In this document: piece after piece, positions 8,415-15,205 of the stretch
Position numbering within the stretch: position 1 is the stretch's first letter
Layout: each line of letters begins with the position of its first letter
Origin: Tissierellales bacterium
GTDB taxonomy: Bacteria; Bacillota; Clostridia; Tissierellales; Tissierellaceae
DNA length: 18,279 nucleotides
NCBI GenBank assembly: GCA_030146915.1
Contig: JASLAT010000019.1
Location: 1-18,279 of the forward strand
Direction of reading: 5' to 3'
Program-made: the position numbers and the translations under genes
Notes under the pieces: model-generated
Seen by the model: the letters and a program-made list of their open reading frames with translations, nothing else
What the model was told of the DNA's origin: nothing
Database searches by the model: none

Positions 8415-8616
8415 AAGTCGCGGTACCACTCTATTTTTCAATAAAATTGACTCTATGCCTATAACGGGGCATCCGGTCTGGTGTACATATCCACCAGACA
8501 GTTTTTAAGGACTGATCTGATATATTTTTTAGTTCCTGGCTCTCAGCTCACCCAGTTCTCTGTAACTAGAAATAATATATCCGGTTCCTGCTAAACTTTT
8601 CGTAAATTTGATATTG
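8385..8616 (-). promoter_or_regulatory. T-box leader, specifier probably ATC (isoleucine)
   Basis: The T-box core AGAGTGGTACCGCG is exact at 8432-8419 and lies directly before the terminator hairpin. Upstream are a perfect stem GTCTGGTG/CACCAGAC (8499-8492 with 8483-8476) and a smaller hairpin ATGCC/GGCAT. Stem I carries the AGAGA bulge and a GCTGAGAG-type apical loop. Its shaft pairs GATATAT with ATATATC, and its base pairs AGGA (8589-8586) with TCCT (8511-8508). The 3' side of the internal loop reads AGATCAG; ATC at 8516-8514 followed by A fits the specifier position. The acceptor-pairing base is U (TGGT), which calls for an A discriminator. That suits tRNA-Ile and argues against Ser or Asp. 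The 5' side of the loop lacks a clear AGTA loop-E motif, so the codon is less certain than the T-box itself. Confidence 0.92.
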
Positions 8617-8622
8617 TGAATT

Positions 8623-8651
8623 ATCATAACAAAGATATTTATAAATGTAAA
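8623..8651 (-). promoter_or_regulatory. Promoter of the T-box operon
   Basis: The minus strand reads TTTACA (8651-8646), 17 bases, then TATGAT (8628-8623), preceded by TGT to form an extended -10. Transcription would begin near 8616, immediately upstream of T-box stem I. Confidence 0.8.
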
Positions 8652-8655
8652 GGAC

Positions 8656-8670
8656 TATTTTCAGAAAAAA
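8656..8670. promoter_or_regulatory. CodY-like box upstream of the T-box operon promoter
   Basis: The minus strand reads TTTTTTCTGAAAATA, which differs from the CodY consensus AATTTTCWGAAAATT at three end positions and has a perfect core. It sits four bases upstream of the -35 hexamer. Its plus-strand form belongs to a 17-base sequence that recurs upstream of the AGCS symporter. Confidence 0.6.
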
Positions 8671-8827
8671 TAAATAATGTATCGTTAAAGCCTAGAATAC
8701 AAGCATTTAAGTTTAATAAATAAAAAGTATGATTTTAGTATTATTAAAAAAGCTTAAATGAATTTACTAATATGAATAGCTAAATATTAAGCCTATTACT
8801 TATAGTAGTAAACTATAGATAAAAATA

Positions 8828-8882
8828 AAAACCTTCAAACAAAGAATCTATTTTATTAGTTAGATTCTAACTTGAAGGTTTT
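8828..8882. terminator. Large nested hairpin terminating the OpuABC-type operon
   Basis: The outer arms aaaaccttcaa/ttgaaggtttt (8828-8838 and 8872-8882) enclose inner arms agaatcta/tagattct (8843-8850 and 8861-8868). The minus-strand product runs into a T-rich tract after 8828. It lies 38 bases downstream of the ATPase stop codon. The 170 bases from here to the T-box promoter hold no gene that I can see. Confidence 0.82.
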
Positions 8883-8920
8883 ATATTAAGATATAAATCT
8901 TTAATTTTATATTTTTAAAC

Positions 8921-10093
8921 TTAGATCAAAGAAGTTAATACATGTACCTTAGATATTATTCCTTTTAGCTTTCCACGATCGTCTAAAACTGCTATAGGAA
9001 AATTAGTTTCAACAGCCATTTCCATAATATCAGTTAAATAACTCTCAGGGCTACAAGTACATATATCTTTTATTAAAACCTCTTCGATAGTAAGGTCTTT
9101 CTTAGTCGCTAAAATAGCATCAGCTAGGGTAACTATCCCTTTAAAGTTCATTTTAGAGTCGACAATATAGGCTGAGGATACTCCGTTCATTCTCATTATA
9201 TTTAAGACATAACTAGGCCTATCGGTAATTCTTGCCAAACTGTTAGGTCTAATCATAGCATTTTCTACAGTTAAAACTTGTGACTTATCTGCATCCTCTA
9301 TAAAGCTTCTAACATAGTCATTAGCAGGCTTTTCTATTATATTTTCCGGAGAGTCAACCTGTATTAAGCTTCCATCTTTTAAAATAGCAATCTTATCAGC
9401 TAGTTTAAAGGCTTCATCAATATCATGAGTTATAAATATTATACTAGTATCTAGTTTTTCTTTTATACTTAAAAGCTCAAATTGCATATCCTTTCTAACA
9501 AGTGGATCTAGAGCTGAAAAAGGCTCGTCCATTAATAAAACTTCAGGCTGAGTAGTTAAAGCTCGTGCAATACCTACCCTTTGCATCATACCGCCAGATA
9601 GACTATCTATTGACTCATCTTCTAAGCCCTTAAGTCCTACCATATCCATCATTTCCAAAGATTTTTCCCTTCTTCTTTTAGGATCTACGCCTTTTATTTC
9701 TAAGCCATACTCAATATTTTCTATAACACTTCTATGATCCATCAGACCAAAGCTTTGAAAAACCATAGAAATTTTTTCTCTCCTAAAATCCCTAAGTTGC
9801 GTTTTATTAAACTTAGATATATCTTGTCCTTTAAAATTAATACTACCAGATGTTGGAGTATTTAACATATTAAACATTCTAAGAAGAGTAGACTTTCCAG
9901 AACCAGATAGGCCTATAATTACAAATATATCACCCTTATCGATGGATAGATTTATATCATTTAAGGCTAGTGTAACACCTGTCTTTTCATAAATTTCCTC
10001 TTTACTAGCACCATTTTCAATCATTCGCATTGCCCTATCTTGATTACCGCCATAAAGCTTAAATAAATTTTTAACCTCAAATATCTTATTCAT
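8921..10093 (-). CDS. Osmoprotectant (glycine betaine/choline type) ABC transporter ATPase with two CBS domains
   Basis: This 390-residue nucleotide-binding subunit is of the OpuAA/ProV type. Walker A is GLSGSGKST (61-69), the Q-loop is in MVFQSFGLM, the signature is LSGGMMQ (165-171), Walker B is VLLMDEP (185-191) and the switch histidine is His223 (ITHDID). The N-terminal stretch FKLYGGNQDRAMRMIENGASKEEIYEKTG is characteristic of this family. Two CBS domains follow at about 275-330 and 338-390. In OpuA, the tandem CBS module senses ionic strength or cyclic-di-AMP. I chose ATG 10093 because GAAGGTGA lies at the right distance; a GTG at 10102 lies inside that site. The start overlaps the permease stop by eight bases, so translation is coupled. 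Confidence 0.94.
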   Translation of the reverse strand: MNKIFEVKNLFKLYGGNQDRAMRMIENGASKEEIYEKTGVTLALNDINLSIDKGDIFVIIGLSGSGKSTLLRMFNMLNTPTSGSINFKGQDISKFNKTQLRDFRREKISMVFQSFGLMDHRSVIENIEYGLEIKGVDPKRRREKSLEMMDMVGLKGLEDESIDSLSGGMMQRVGIARALTTQPEVLLMDEPFSALDPLVRKDMQFELLSIKEKLDTSIIFITHDIDEAFKLADKIAILKDGSLIQVDSPENIIEKPANDYVRSFIEDADKSQVLTVENAMIRPNSLARITDRPSYVLNIMRMNGVSSAYIVDSKMNFKGIVTLADAILATKKDLTIEEVLIKDICTCSPESYLTDIMEMAVETNFPIAVLDDRGKLKGIISKVHVLTSLI

Positions 10094-11957
10094 TTTTATC
10101 ACCTTCTTGCTTGATTAACCCTTGTGTTAATCTATCTAATAATATAGCTAAAATAACTACAGACCCACCAGAGACTAATCCTCTTCCTATCTCTATACGG
10201 TTTACAGACATTAACACTTCCATTCCAAGTCCAGTAGCACCTATCATAGATGTTGTAACAACCATAGACATAGCCATCATTATTGTTTGATTAACTCCAG
10301 CCATAATTGTAGGTAGTGCTTGTGGAATTTTAACATTTATTAAAGTTTGTAACTCTGTAGCACCAAAGGCATATGAAGCTTCAACTACTTCTTTATCTAT
10401 ATTTCTAATTCCATGGTTTGTCATTCTAATTATAGGTACTATTGCATAGATTGTAGTAGCTATAACTGCTGGTGGTTTTCCAAGACCAAAAAATAATAAA
10501 GCAGGTATAAGATATACAAATACTGGCATTGTTTGTAGTGCATCTAAGATGGGTCTTACAATTTTATCTGCTCTATCATTTGAAGATACCAAGATGCCTA
10601 GAGGGAAACCAAGTATTAAAGAAATAACTACAGATGATATAACTATAGCCAAGGTCTCTAGCATAAGATTCCATAGTCCTAAAAGTCCTACTGTAAATAA
10701 CATAAGACCATAAAAAAGACCGCTTGATAACTTATTAGTATTCCTATAACCTAGAGCTATTACTAGAAGAATAATAATAAACCAAGGTATTTTAACAAGA
10801 ATAGTTTCAGTTCCTGATACTAACTTATTTAATCCAGATCTTAAAGCGCTAAAGAAACGATCATGTTTATTACTGAAGTTTCTAACAGCCTTATCTATTT
10901 TTTCATAATTAATATTTATTTTAAAGGGGAATTCTTTTAAAAAGTTTACCTTATCATCCTTACTTTCATCTAAGGAAGAATAAAGCTTTGTAGCTTGTTT
11001 GGGGGTTAACCATGACTCAACTAAGTCCTTATGTTCTTTTATGAACCATAATGCTGTTTCATGATAACTTGCATCATTTTCTTGCATATAGGCTAGGGCC
11101 TTGGAGTTTAAGTCAGAACTTGTTTTATATTTTTTAAGAAATTCTACTATTTCTAAATTTTTATCATCATTGTAAAATTCATTACTTACAGCTATAGCAA
11201 CTTTAACAGATGGAAATTCACCATAACCATCTTTGTATCTATCTTGGTCGAAAGGTTCATCCTCTAAAAGGACAAAATCATAAAGTCCCATTATCCAAGT
11301 AGGTTCCCAGTAATAACTAACTATAGCTTCACCTTTATCATAAGCTGATACTAAAGCAGAATCATGAGCAGCATCAGACCCAGGCCTAAAATAATTATAA
11401 TCTTTATCTAGTCCATAAGATTTATACTTATTATAAAGAACCTCATCTACTTCCCATCCAGGGGTAGCCCCATAGATCCTACCTTTATTAGCGTCCTGTT
11501 CATCTTTAAAAATATGACTGTATTTTTTTAAATCCTTAACAGTTTTAAGGTCTTTAGCCATTGGCTTTATACCTCTTTTACTATCTCCTTCTATAACATA
11601 ACGTGGAACATACAGTCCTTGATCATTATCATCAAAGTTAACACCAAGTTCTACTAGAAGTCCTTTATCTAGATCTTTTGGATAGTCAACTAGGTTATCT
11701 GTCCAAACTTCCATATTAATCTGTAGTTCGTTTTTTAGCATCCCTTCATGTAAAATATTTGAAGCTCCAGGAACAGAACTACTACTACGGTCAAAAACAT
11801 TTTCCAAAATAATACTTACTATTGCATTGTGTACCTTAACACTATCCCAACCTGCATCAGCCAGCTTGATTTCCTCAGCTGCAAGAGATGGGCTAAGATT
11901 TGACAATATAATTAGCACACTTAGGATTAGAATTTTTACTTTTTTTCCAAATTTCAA
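10086..11957 (-). CDS. Fused substrate-binding protein and permease of an osmoprotectant ABC transporter
   Basis: This 623-residue protein carries an N-terminal signal or anchor helix (1-27, ending SPSLAAEE). A ProX/OpuAC-type binding domain follows at about 28-330. Its tryptophans probably form the cage for a quaternary amine: DAGWDS (Trp37), MEVWTDN (Trp85), ATPGWEVD (Trp168) and YYWEPTW (Trp217, Trp221). After a linker with an amphipathic region, a permease domain begins near 390 with about six further helices and the EAA loop EASYAFGATELQTLINVKIPQALP (526-549). Characterised fusions such as lactococcal OpuABC place the permease first and the binding domain last, so this order is reversed. 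The start is TTG at 11957, with AGAGGTG upstream and the signal helix immediately after it. The ATPase gene overlaps its 3' end. Confidence 0.92.
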   Translation of the reverse strand: MKFGKKVKILILSVLIILSNLSPSLAAEEIKLADAGWDSVKVHNAIVSIILENVFDRSSSSVPGASNILHEGMLKNELQINMEVWTDNLVDYPKDLDKGLLVELGVNFDDNDQGLYVPRYVIEGDSKRGIKPMAKDLKTVKDLKKYSHIFKDEQDANKGRIYGATPGWEVDEVLYNKYKSYGLDKDYNYFRPGSDAAHDSALVSAYDKGEAIVSYYWEPTWIMGLYDFVLLEDEPFDQDRYKDGYGEFPSVKVAIAVSNEFYNDDKNLEIVEFLKKYKTSSDLNSKALAYMQENDASYHETALWFIKEHKDLVESWLTPKQATKLYSSLDESKDDKVNFLKEFPFKININYEKIDKAVRNFSNKHDRFFSALRSGLNKLVSGTETILVKIPWFIIILLVIALGYRNTNKLSSGLFYGLMLFTVGLLGLWNLMLETLAIVISSVVISLILGFPLGILVSSNDRADKIVRPILDALQTMPVFVYLIPALLFFGLGKPPAVIATTIYAIVPIIRMTNHGIRNIDKEVVEASYAFGATELQTLINVKIPQALPTIMAGVNQTIMMAMSMVVTTSMIGATGLGMEVLMSVNRIEIGRGLVSGGSVVILAILLDRLTQGLIKQEGDKNE

Positions 11958-12000
11958 AATTACACCTCTCTCAATTCAAAGTAATAACTAACAAAGTATA

Positions 12001-12030
12001 ATAGTAACATTAATTTAAAGAATGTGTCAA
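12001..12030 (-). promoter_or_regulatory. Promoter of the OpuABC-type operon
   Basis: A consensus TTGACA (12030-12025) is followed after 18 bases by TACTAT (12006-12001) on the minus strand. The start codon is 43 bases downstream of the -10. An overlapping TATTATAC provides alternative -10 choices. Confidence 0.6.
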
Positions 12031-12113
12031 ATTAGCCATTTGTATCTGAGGGAGAAAAAAGTTACTCATTTAAGAGTATAGCTTTACTAGAGAAGATTTT
12101 AATTTTTTTTAAA

Positions 12114-12142
12114 TAGTTATTAATTCTTCTATAAGATATAAT
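12114..12142 (+). promoter_or_regulatory. Promoter of the Mrr-type nuclease operon
   Basis: TATAAT at 12137-12142 is a perfect -10. Seventeen bases upstream is TAGTTA (12114-12119), a weak -35. The GTG start lies 30 bases after the -10. Confidence 0.55.
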
Positions 12143-12172
12143 AGACTAAAGAGTATATAGAGGAGGTATTTA

Positions 12173-12769
12173 GTGGAGGCAATAATACTAATATTACTTA
12201 CCTATTTGACAGTAAAATATTTCAAATATGCCATAGTTTTCTATCTTGTTTTACTTGTAGGCTACCTAATTTATAGCTTTAAAAAGTCTAGGGATTTAAA
12301 AAAATGGGCGAGTAAAAACTTTATGGATTTAAGGTATATTAGAAGGCTTGATGGGTTTGAATTTGAGGATTATGTTAATAAGCAATTTATGGGACTTGGT
12401 ATGAAAACAAGACCCACTGCAAAATCTGGAGACTTCGGTGTAGATTTAATAGTGGATGATAAATATGGGGTGCAGCTTAAGAACTATACAAGTAGTGTTG
12501 GAGTTTCTGCTGTACAAGAAGCCTATGCAGGTAGTCATTATTATGATAAATTACCTGTAGTTATGGCTACAAACTATTTTACGAAACCAGCTATAACTTT
12601 AGCAAATAAATTAAAGATAGAATTAATAGATTTGGATGATATAAAAAACTGGGGAGATCTATCCTATAGTAGAAAATTTTATTGTGAAGATGGTATGTAT
12701 GAGTTAGTTAGAAGGTATTTACTATCAAGCCATACCAGTATTTTAAAGATTAATTCATCAGGGAGGTAG
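12173..12769 (+). CDS. Membrane-anchored Mrr-type restriction endonuclease-like protein
   Basis: This protein of 198 residues starts at GTG 12173 after a perfect AGGAGG. Residues 2-34 form one long or two short membrane helices, followed by a basic stretch (FKKSRDLKKW). From about 57 an Mrr_cat-type PD-(D/E)XK domain begins: GFEFEDYV (Glu63/Glu65), then SGDFGVDLIV (Asp87, Asp91), then GVQLKNY (Gln101, Lys103) as the D...QxK catalytic set. VGVSAVQEAYAGSHYY and the ATNYFTKPAITLANKLKIELID strand complete it. The usual QCKRY is QLKNY here, but the lysine is kept. DNA cleavage is plausible and untested. Similar membrane-tethered Mrr proteins are annotated as restriction endonucleases without a methylase partner, and none is seen here. 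The stop overlaps the Shine-Dalgarno site of the next gene. Confidence 0.85.
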   Translation: MEAIILILLTYLTVKYFKYAIVFYLVLLVGYLIYSFKKSRDLKKWASKNFMDLRYIRRLDGFEFEDYVNKQFMGLGMKTRPTAKSGDFGVDLIVDDKYGVQLKNYTSSVGVSAVQEAYAGSHYYDKLPVVMATNYFTKPAITLANKLKIELIDLDDIKNWGDLSYSRKFYCEDGMYELVRRYLLSSHTSILKINSSGR

Positions 12770-12776
12770 ATATAAA

Positions 12777-13373
12777 ATGTTGGAAAAATTAGGAAATATA
12801 GAAACTAGCCTAATGGAAATTAGAGATAACTTCTCTAGGGCAGAAAATGCCTTTGATGAAATAGAAAAAATAGAAGATTTGGAGTTAAGATTAGATACGC
12901 TTAAGGTATTAGCAATGGGAGATATTGAGATATATAAAAAGATAAAAAAACTAGAGAAAATTCTTAAGGAAATAAAAGAAGAGATAGACTTTAAAAAATA
13001 TGAAGATAAGATAAACTTTATGTTAAGTATACAGGAGACAAAAGATAAGTTATATGGAATGAGCATTGTTAATTTAAATCTAAGAGTTTTAGAGTTATTT
13101 AAATACATAAACTTTAATTTAGATGACCTCAGTCCTTTACTTAGAAATACTCTAGTATATTCTAAAAATACGGAGAAAAAGGAAGAAAGACTTAACTTTA
13201 AACTTTCTAATAGTAGGGAGGTACTTGTTAGAGAATCAAGAAAATTATTAGATTCTCTTTATGATTTTGCTGTAGAAAGTTTTAAGGTAGATAGACCTTT
13301 TGATGTATATGATAAGCTAATGATTTTAAATATATTAGAAACTTTAGTTTACTACCTACAGGATATTCAATAA
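12777..13373 (+). CDS. Helical coiled-coil protein of unknown function
   Basis: This 198-residue, highly charged protein starts at ATG 12777. GGGAGGT precedes it and overlaps the end of the Mrr-like gene. Residues 1-75 are rich in Glu/Lys/Leu heptads (IEKIEDLELRLDTLKVLA... KIKKLEKILKEIKEEIDFKKYEDK), which predicts long helices or a coiled coil. The second half is also helical and ends in a hydrophobic helix (KLMILNILETLVYYL). I see no catalytic motif, signal peptide or membrane segment. I do not recognise the family. Tight coupling to the nuclease-like gene upstream suggests a shared function, perhaps as a partner or regulator, but this is inferred from context only. Confidence 0.7.
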   Translation: MLEKLGNIETSLMEIRDNFSRAENAFDEIEKIEDLELRLDTLKVLAMGDIEIYKKIKKLEKILKEIKEEIDFKKYEDKINFMLSIQETKDKLYGMSIVNLNLRVLELFKYINFNLDDLSPLLRNTLVYSKNTEKKEERLNFKLSNSREVLVRESRKLLDSLYDFAVESFKVDRPFDVYDKLMILNILETLVYYLQDIQ

Positions 13374-13385
13374 AGGAGAGATATT

Positions 13386-13589
13386 ATGAAGATAAGTAAA
13401 GTTTGTCCAAAATGTAATTCTAAAAATATCGTAAACATTAAACATAGCCATGCTAGTAAGATTAGTATAGGTTTTACAGGAAAGGCAAGGATAGCAAAAT
13501 ATGTTTGTACCGACTGTGGATTTATAGAAGATTGGGTAGAGTATCCAGTAGACTTAGAGCGAATTAAGCATGAGTATGGTGAAAAGTAA
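13386..13589 (+). CDS. Small zinc-ribbon protein
   Basis: This 67-residue protein starts at ATG 13386 with AAAGGAGAG upstream, 12 bases after the preceding stop. It has two CxxC knuckles, VCPKCNSKN (Cys8, Cys11) and VCTDCGFIEDW, about 30 residues apart, which is the pattern of a zinc ribbon. Between them is a basic, positively charged stretch (KHSHASKISIGFTGKARIAKY). This layout is common in small bacterial proteins of unknown function. It is the last gene of the three-gene unit, directly before a terminator. It could bind nucleic acid or be a structural accessory. Confidence 0.8.
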   Translation: MKISKVCPKCNSKNIVNIKHSHASKISIGFTGKARIAKYVCTDCGFIEDWVEYPVDLERIKHEYGEK

Positions 13590-13600
13590 ATATGGTAGAG

Positions 13601-13634
13601 AAACAAAACACTGCATTGCAGTGTTTTGTTTTAA
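13601..13634 (+). terminator. Terminator of the Mrr-type operon
   Basis: Perfect 15-base arms at 13601-13615 and 13617-13631 (core acactgca/tgcagtgt) end in T-rich DNA, 11 bases after the zinc-ribbon stop codon. The A-rich left flank would also let it act on the minus strand. Confidence 0.88.
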
Positions 13635-13677
13635 TTCTAGTTTGGGTATATAAATTAATAATTAAGAGGGTGGATGT

Positions 13678-14112
13678 ATGTTAGTAGAAAGAGCTAAGTA
13701 TGAATTTTTAGATTCTTATTCCAGGAGTTTTAATAAAGTTTTTTCTCAAGAACCTTGGAAGATGGAGGAGGATTTAGCTGATATAAGAGATTATATGAAA
13801 AAATATTTTAAGATGAATAATTTTTTAGGTTTTCATCTTTTAGATAAAGGTAGATTAGTAGGTGTATGCTTTGGATATCTTAAGCCTTGGATACCAGGAT
13901 ATGAATATTATATAGATCAGTTTTATATAGATTCGGACTATCAAAATAAAAAGTATGGGAGTAAGTTTATAGAAGAGATAAAACTTCTTCTTCCAGAGGA
14001 TGTAACTGCCTTAGCTCTTAGTACAGAAAATGATATACCTGCCTATGGCTTTTACATAAGTAGAGATTTTAAATTAGACTCTAAACAAAGGATACTTTAT
14101 AAAGATTTATAG
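13678..14112 (+). CDS. GNAT-family N-acetyltransferase
   Basis: This 144-residue protein starts at ATG 13678 behind GAGGGTGG. It has the GNAT order: an N-terminal helix pair (YSRSFNKVFSQEPWKMEEDLADIRDYMKKYF), then strands with HLLDKGRLVGVCFGYLKPW. Motif A follows as YIDQFYIDSDYQNKKYGSKFIEEI, whose QNKKYG is the acetyl-CoA pyrophosphate loop (Q/RxxGxG/A, with the second glycine missing and Ser-Lys following). The end, LALSTENDIPAYGFYISRDFK, is the usual motif B with its tyrosine/phenylalanine pair. The acceptor is unknown. The gene is followed nine bases later by the HD hydrolase and probably forms an operon with it. Confidence 0.85.
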   Translation: MLVERAKYEFLDSYSRSFNKVFSQEPWKMEEDLADIRDYMKKYFKMNNFLGFHLLDKGRLVGVCFGYLKPWIPGYEYYIDQFYIDSDYQNKKYGSKFIEEIKLLLPEDVTALALSTENDIPAYGFYISRDFKLDSKQRILYKDL

Positions 14113-14121
14113 GGGGATTGA

Positions 14122-14631
14122 ATGAATTTAGATAAGGCATTATCATATGCAAGTGAAAAACATGAAGGACAATATAGGAGGCAGGGTAATAAGTATATAG
14201 ATCATCCAATAAGGGTTATGGAAATTCTACATGAAAAAGGATTTAAATCTGATGAATACAAATTAGCAGCTCTTTTTCATGATTTGTTAGAGGATACAGA
14301 TGCTAGTGAAGAGGAAATATTAAATTTATCTAATGAAAAAGTCTTAACTTTAGTTAAAAAGCTTACTAAAGAGAAAAACTATAATAATGAGACTTATGTC
14401 TACAAAATATCAAAAGATCCAATGGCCAAAAATATAAAACTAGCTGATAGAATATCAAATCTTGAAGATACTCTTCATATATATGATCTTCCATTTATAA
14501 AAAGATATGTTAAGGAAACAGAAGATTTTTATGAGCAACTAGCAAAGGATACAGTTTTTGAGAAAAGATTAAATGAACTTGTAAGTAAGTTAAATAGCTA
14601 TATAGAAGAATTGGAAAATAATAATTCTTGA
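14122..14631 (+). CDS. Small HD-domain phosphohydrolase resembling SpoT/MESH1 (small alarmone hydrolase-like)
   Basis: This 169-residue single-domain enzyme starts at ATG 14122 after AGGGGGATTGA. The motif order is that of the RelA/SpoT hydrolase domain: GQYRRQGNKYIDHPIRV (Arg20, His28), then LAALFHDLLEDTDASEEEI (His53-Asp54, Glu57-Asp58), then NIKLADRISNLED (Asp109, Asn113). His28, His53, Asp54 and Asp109 would hold the Mn ion. There is no synthetase, TGS or ACT domain, which fits free-standing hydrolases that remove the 3' pyrophosphate of (p)ppGpp or cleave related nucleotides such as NADPH. The activity on alarmone is inferred from motifs. The -35 box of the next promoter overlaps its stop codon. 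Confidence 0.88.
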   Translation: MNLDKALSYASEKHEGQYRRQGNKYIDHPIRVMEILHEKGFKSDEYKLAALFHDLLEDTDASEEEILNLSNEKVLTLVKKLTKEKNYNNETYVYKISKDPMAKNIKLADRISNLEDTLHIYDLPFIKRYVKETEDFYEQLAKDTVFEKRLNELVSKLNSYIEELENNNS

Positions 14632-14656
14632 TGAAGTCATATATACTTGCTATAAT
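14628..14656 (+). promoter_or_regulatory. Promoter of the DUF2871 gene, -35 inside the preceding stop codon
   Basis: TTGATG at 14628-14633 and TATAAT at 14651-14656 are exactly 17 bases apart. The -35 hexamer covers the TGA stop of the HD hydrolase gene (14629-14631). Confidence 0.8.
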
Positions 14657-14658
14657 AT

Positions 14659-14672
14659 TGACTAGCCAGTCA
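14659..14672. promoter_or_regulatory. TetR/AcrR-type operator palindrome
   Basis: TGACT-AGCC-AGTCA is a perfect dyad at 14659-14672, three bases after the -10 and therefore covering the transcription start. Dyads with TGAC...GTCA half-sites are typical operators of TetR-family repressors. The regulator gene is not in this window. Confidence 0.6.
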
Positions 14673-14697
14673 GTTTTTAAAAAATAGGAGGTAATAT

Positions 14698-15111
14698 ATG
14701 AAAAAAATAATTAATACATCATTTTTTTATGCTATACTAGGGCTTTTATCAGGGGCGTTTTATAGGGAATTTACTAAGTTCCTTAAATTCACAGGACAGA
14801 CTAGACTATCATTAACACACGGTCATGTTCTTGCTTTAGGTATGTTATTTTTTCTAATAGTTGCAGTTTTAGAAAAGAATTTTTCTTTAAGTGAGGATCT
14901 TAAGTTTAAAAGATTCTTTAATCTTTATAATCTTTCACTTTTAGTAGTAGTGGTGGTTTTTTATATTAAAGGAGTAGCAGATGTCTTAGGAGTAGATTTC
15001 TCAAAGGCAGCACTAGCTAGTATAGATGGAATAGCAGGACTATCACATATAGTTTTAAGTTACGCTATTATAGTATTTTTTAATATTTTAAGAAGAAGGG
15101 TTAGCAACTAG
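14698..15111 (+). CDS. DUF2871 membrane protein
   Basis: This 137-residue protein starts at ATG 14698 after TAGGAGG. It matches my memory of the DUF2871 family (NTxFFYAILGLLSGAFYREFTKFxxFTGQTRLSLTHGHVLALGMLFFLI). Four membrane helices lie at about 6-22, 42-58, 76-95 and 113-130. Conserved His41 and His43 (THGHVL) at the start of helix 2 and His117 in helix 4 could bind a metal or heme, but no biochemical role is known to me. It stands alone, with its own promoter carrying a TetR-type palindrome and its own terminator, so it is likely expressed only when a ligand releases the repressor. Confidence 0.86.
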   Translation: MKKIINTSFFYAILGLLSGAFYREFTKFLKFTGQTRLSLTHGHVLALGMLFFLIVAVLEKNFSLSEDLKFKRFFNLYNLSLLVVVVVFYIKGVADVLGVDFSKAALASIDGIAGLSHIVLSYAIIVFFNILRRRVSN

Positions 15112-15133
15112 GATTATACTCCTAGTTGTTTTT
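15105..15133 (+). terminator. Terminator of the DUF2871 gene
   Basis: Arms caactagga (15105-15113) and tcctagttg (15120-15128) with a six-base loop precede T5. The stop codon of DUF2871 lies in the left arm. Confidence 0.88.
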
Positions 15134-15205
15134 CCTTAAAGATTAATGAAATCTTAATAAATTATTATAGGAATATATATTATAATATTTATAAGGAGGG
15201 TTACA

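Noticed and set aside
8343..8441. Upstream extension of the transporter reading frame through the leader
   Set aside because: It runs through the terminator and T-box antiterminator and has no ribosome site; ATG 8342 has AGGAGGG at the right distance.
8251..8508. Open frame on the plus strand across the T-box leader
   Set aside because: It is antisense to the transporter and RNA leader and lacks a ribosome site.
12758..13108. 116-codon frame antisense to the coiled-coil gene
   Set aside because: It is a shadow of a lysine- and glutamate-rich gene and has no ribosome site; the sense strand has operon context.
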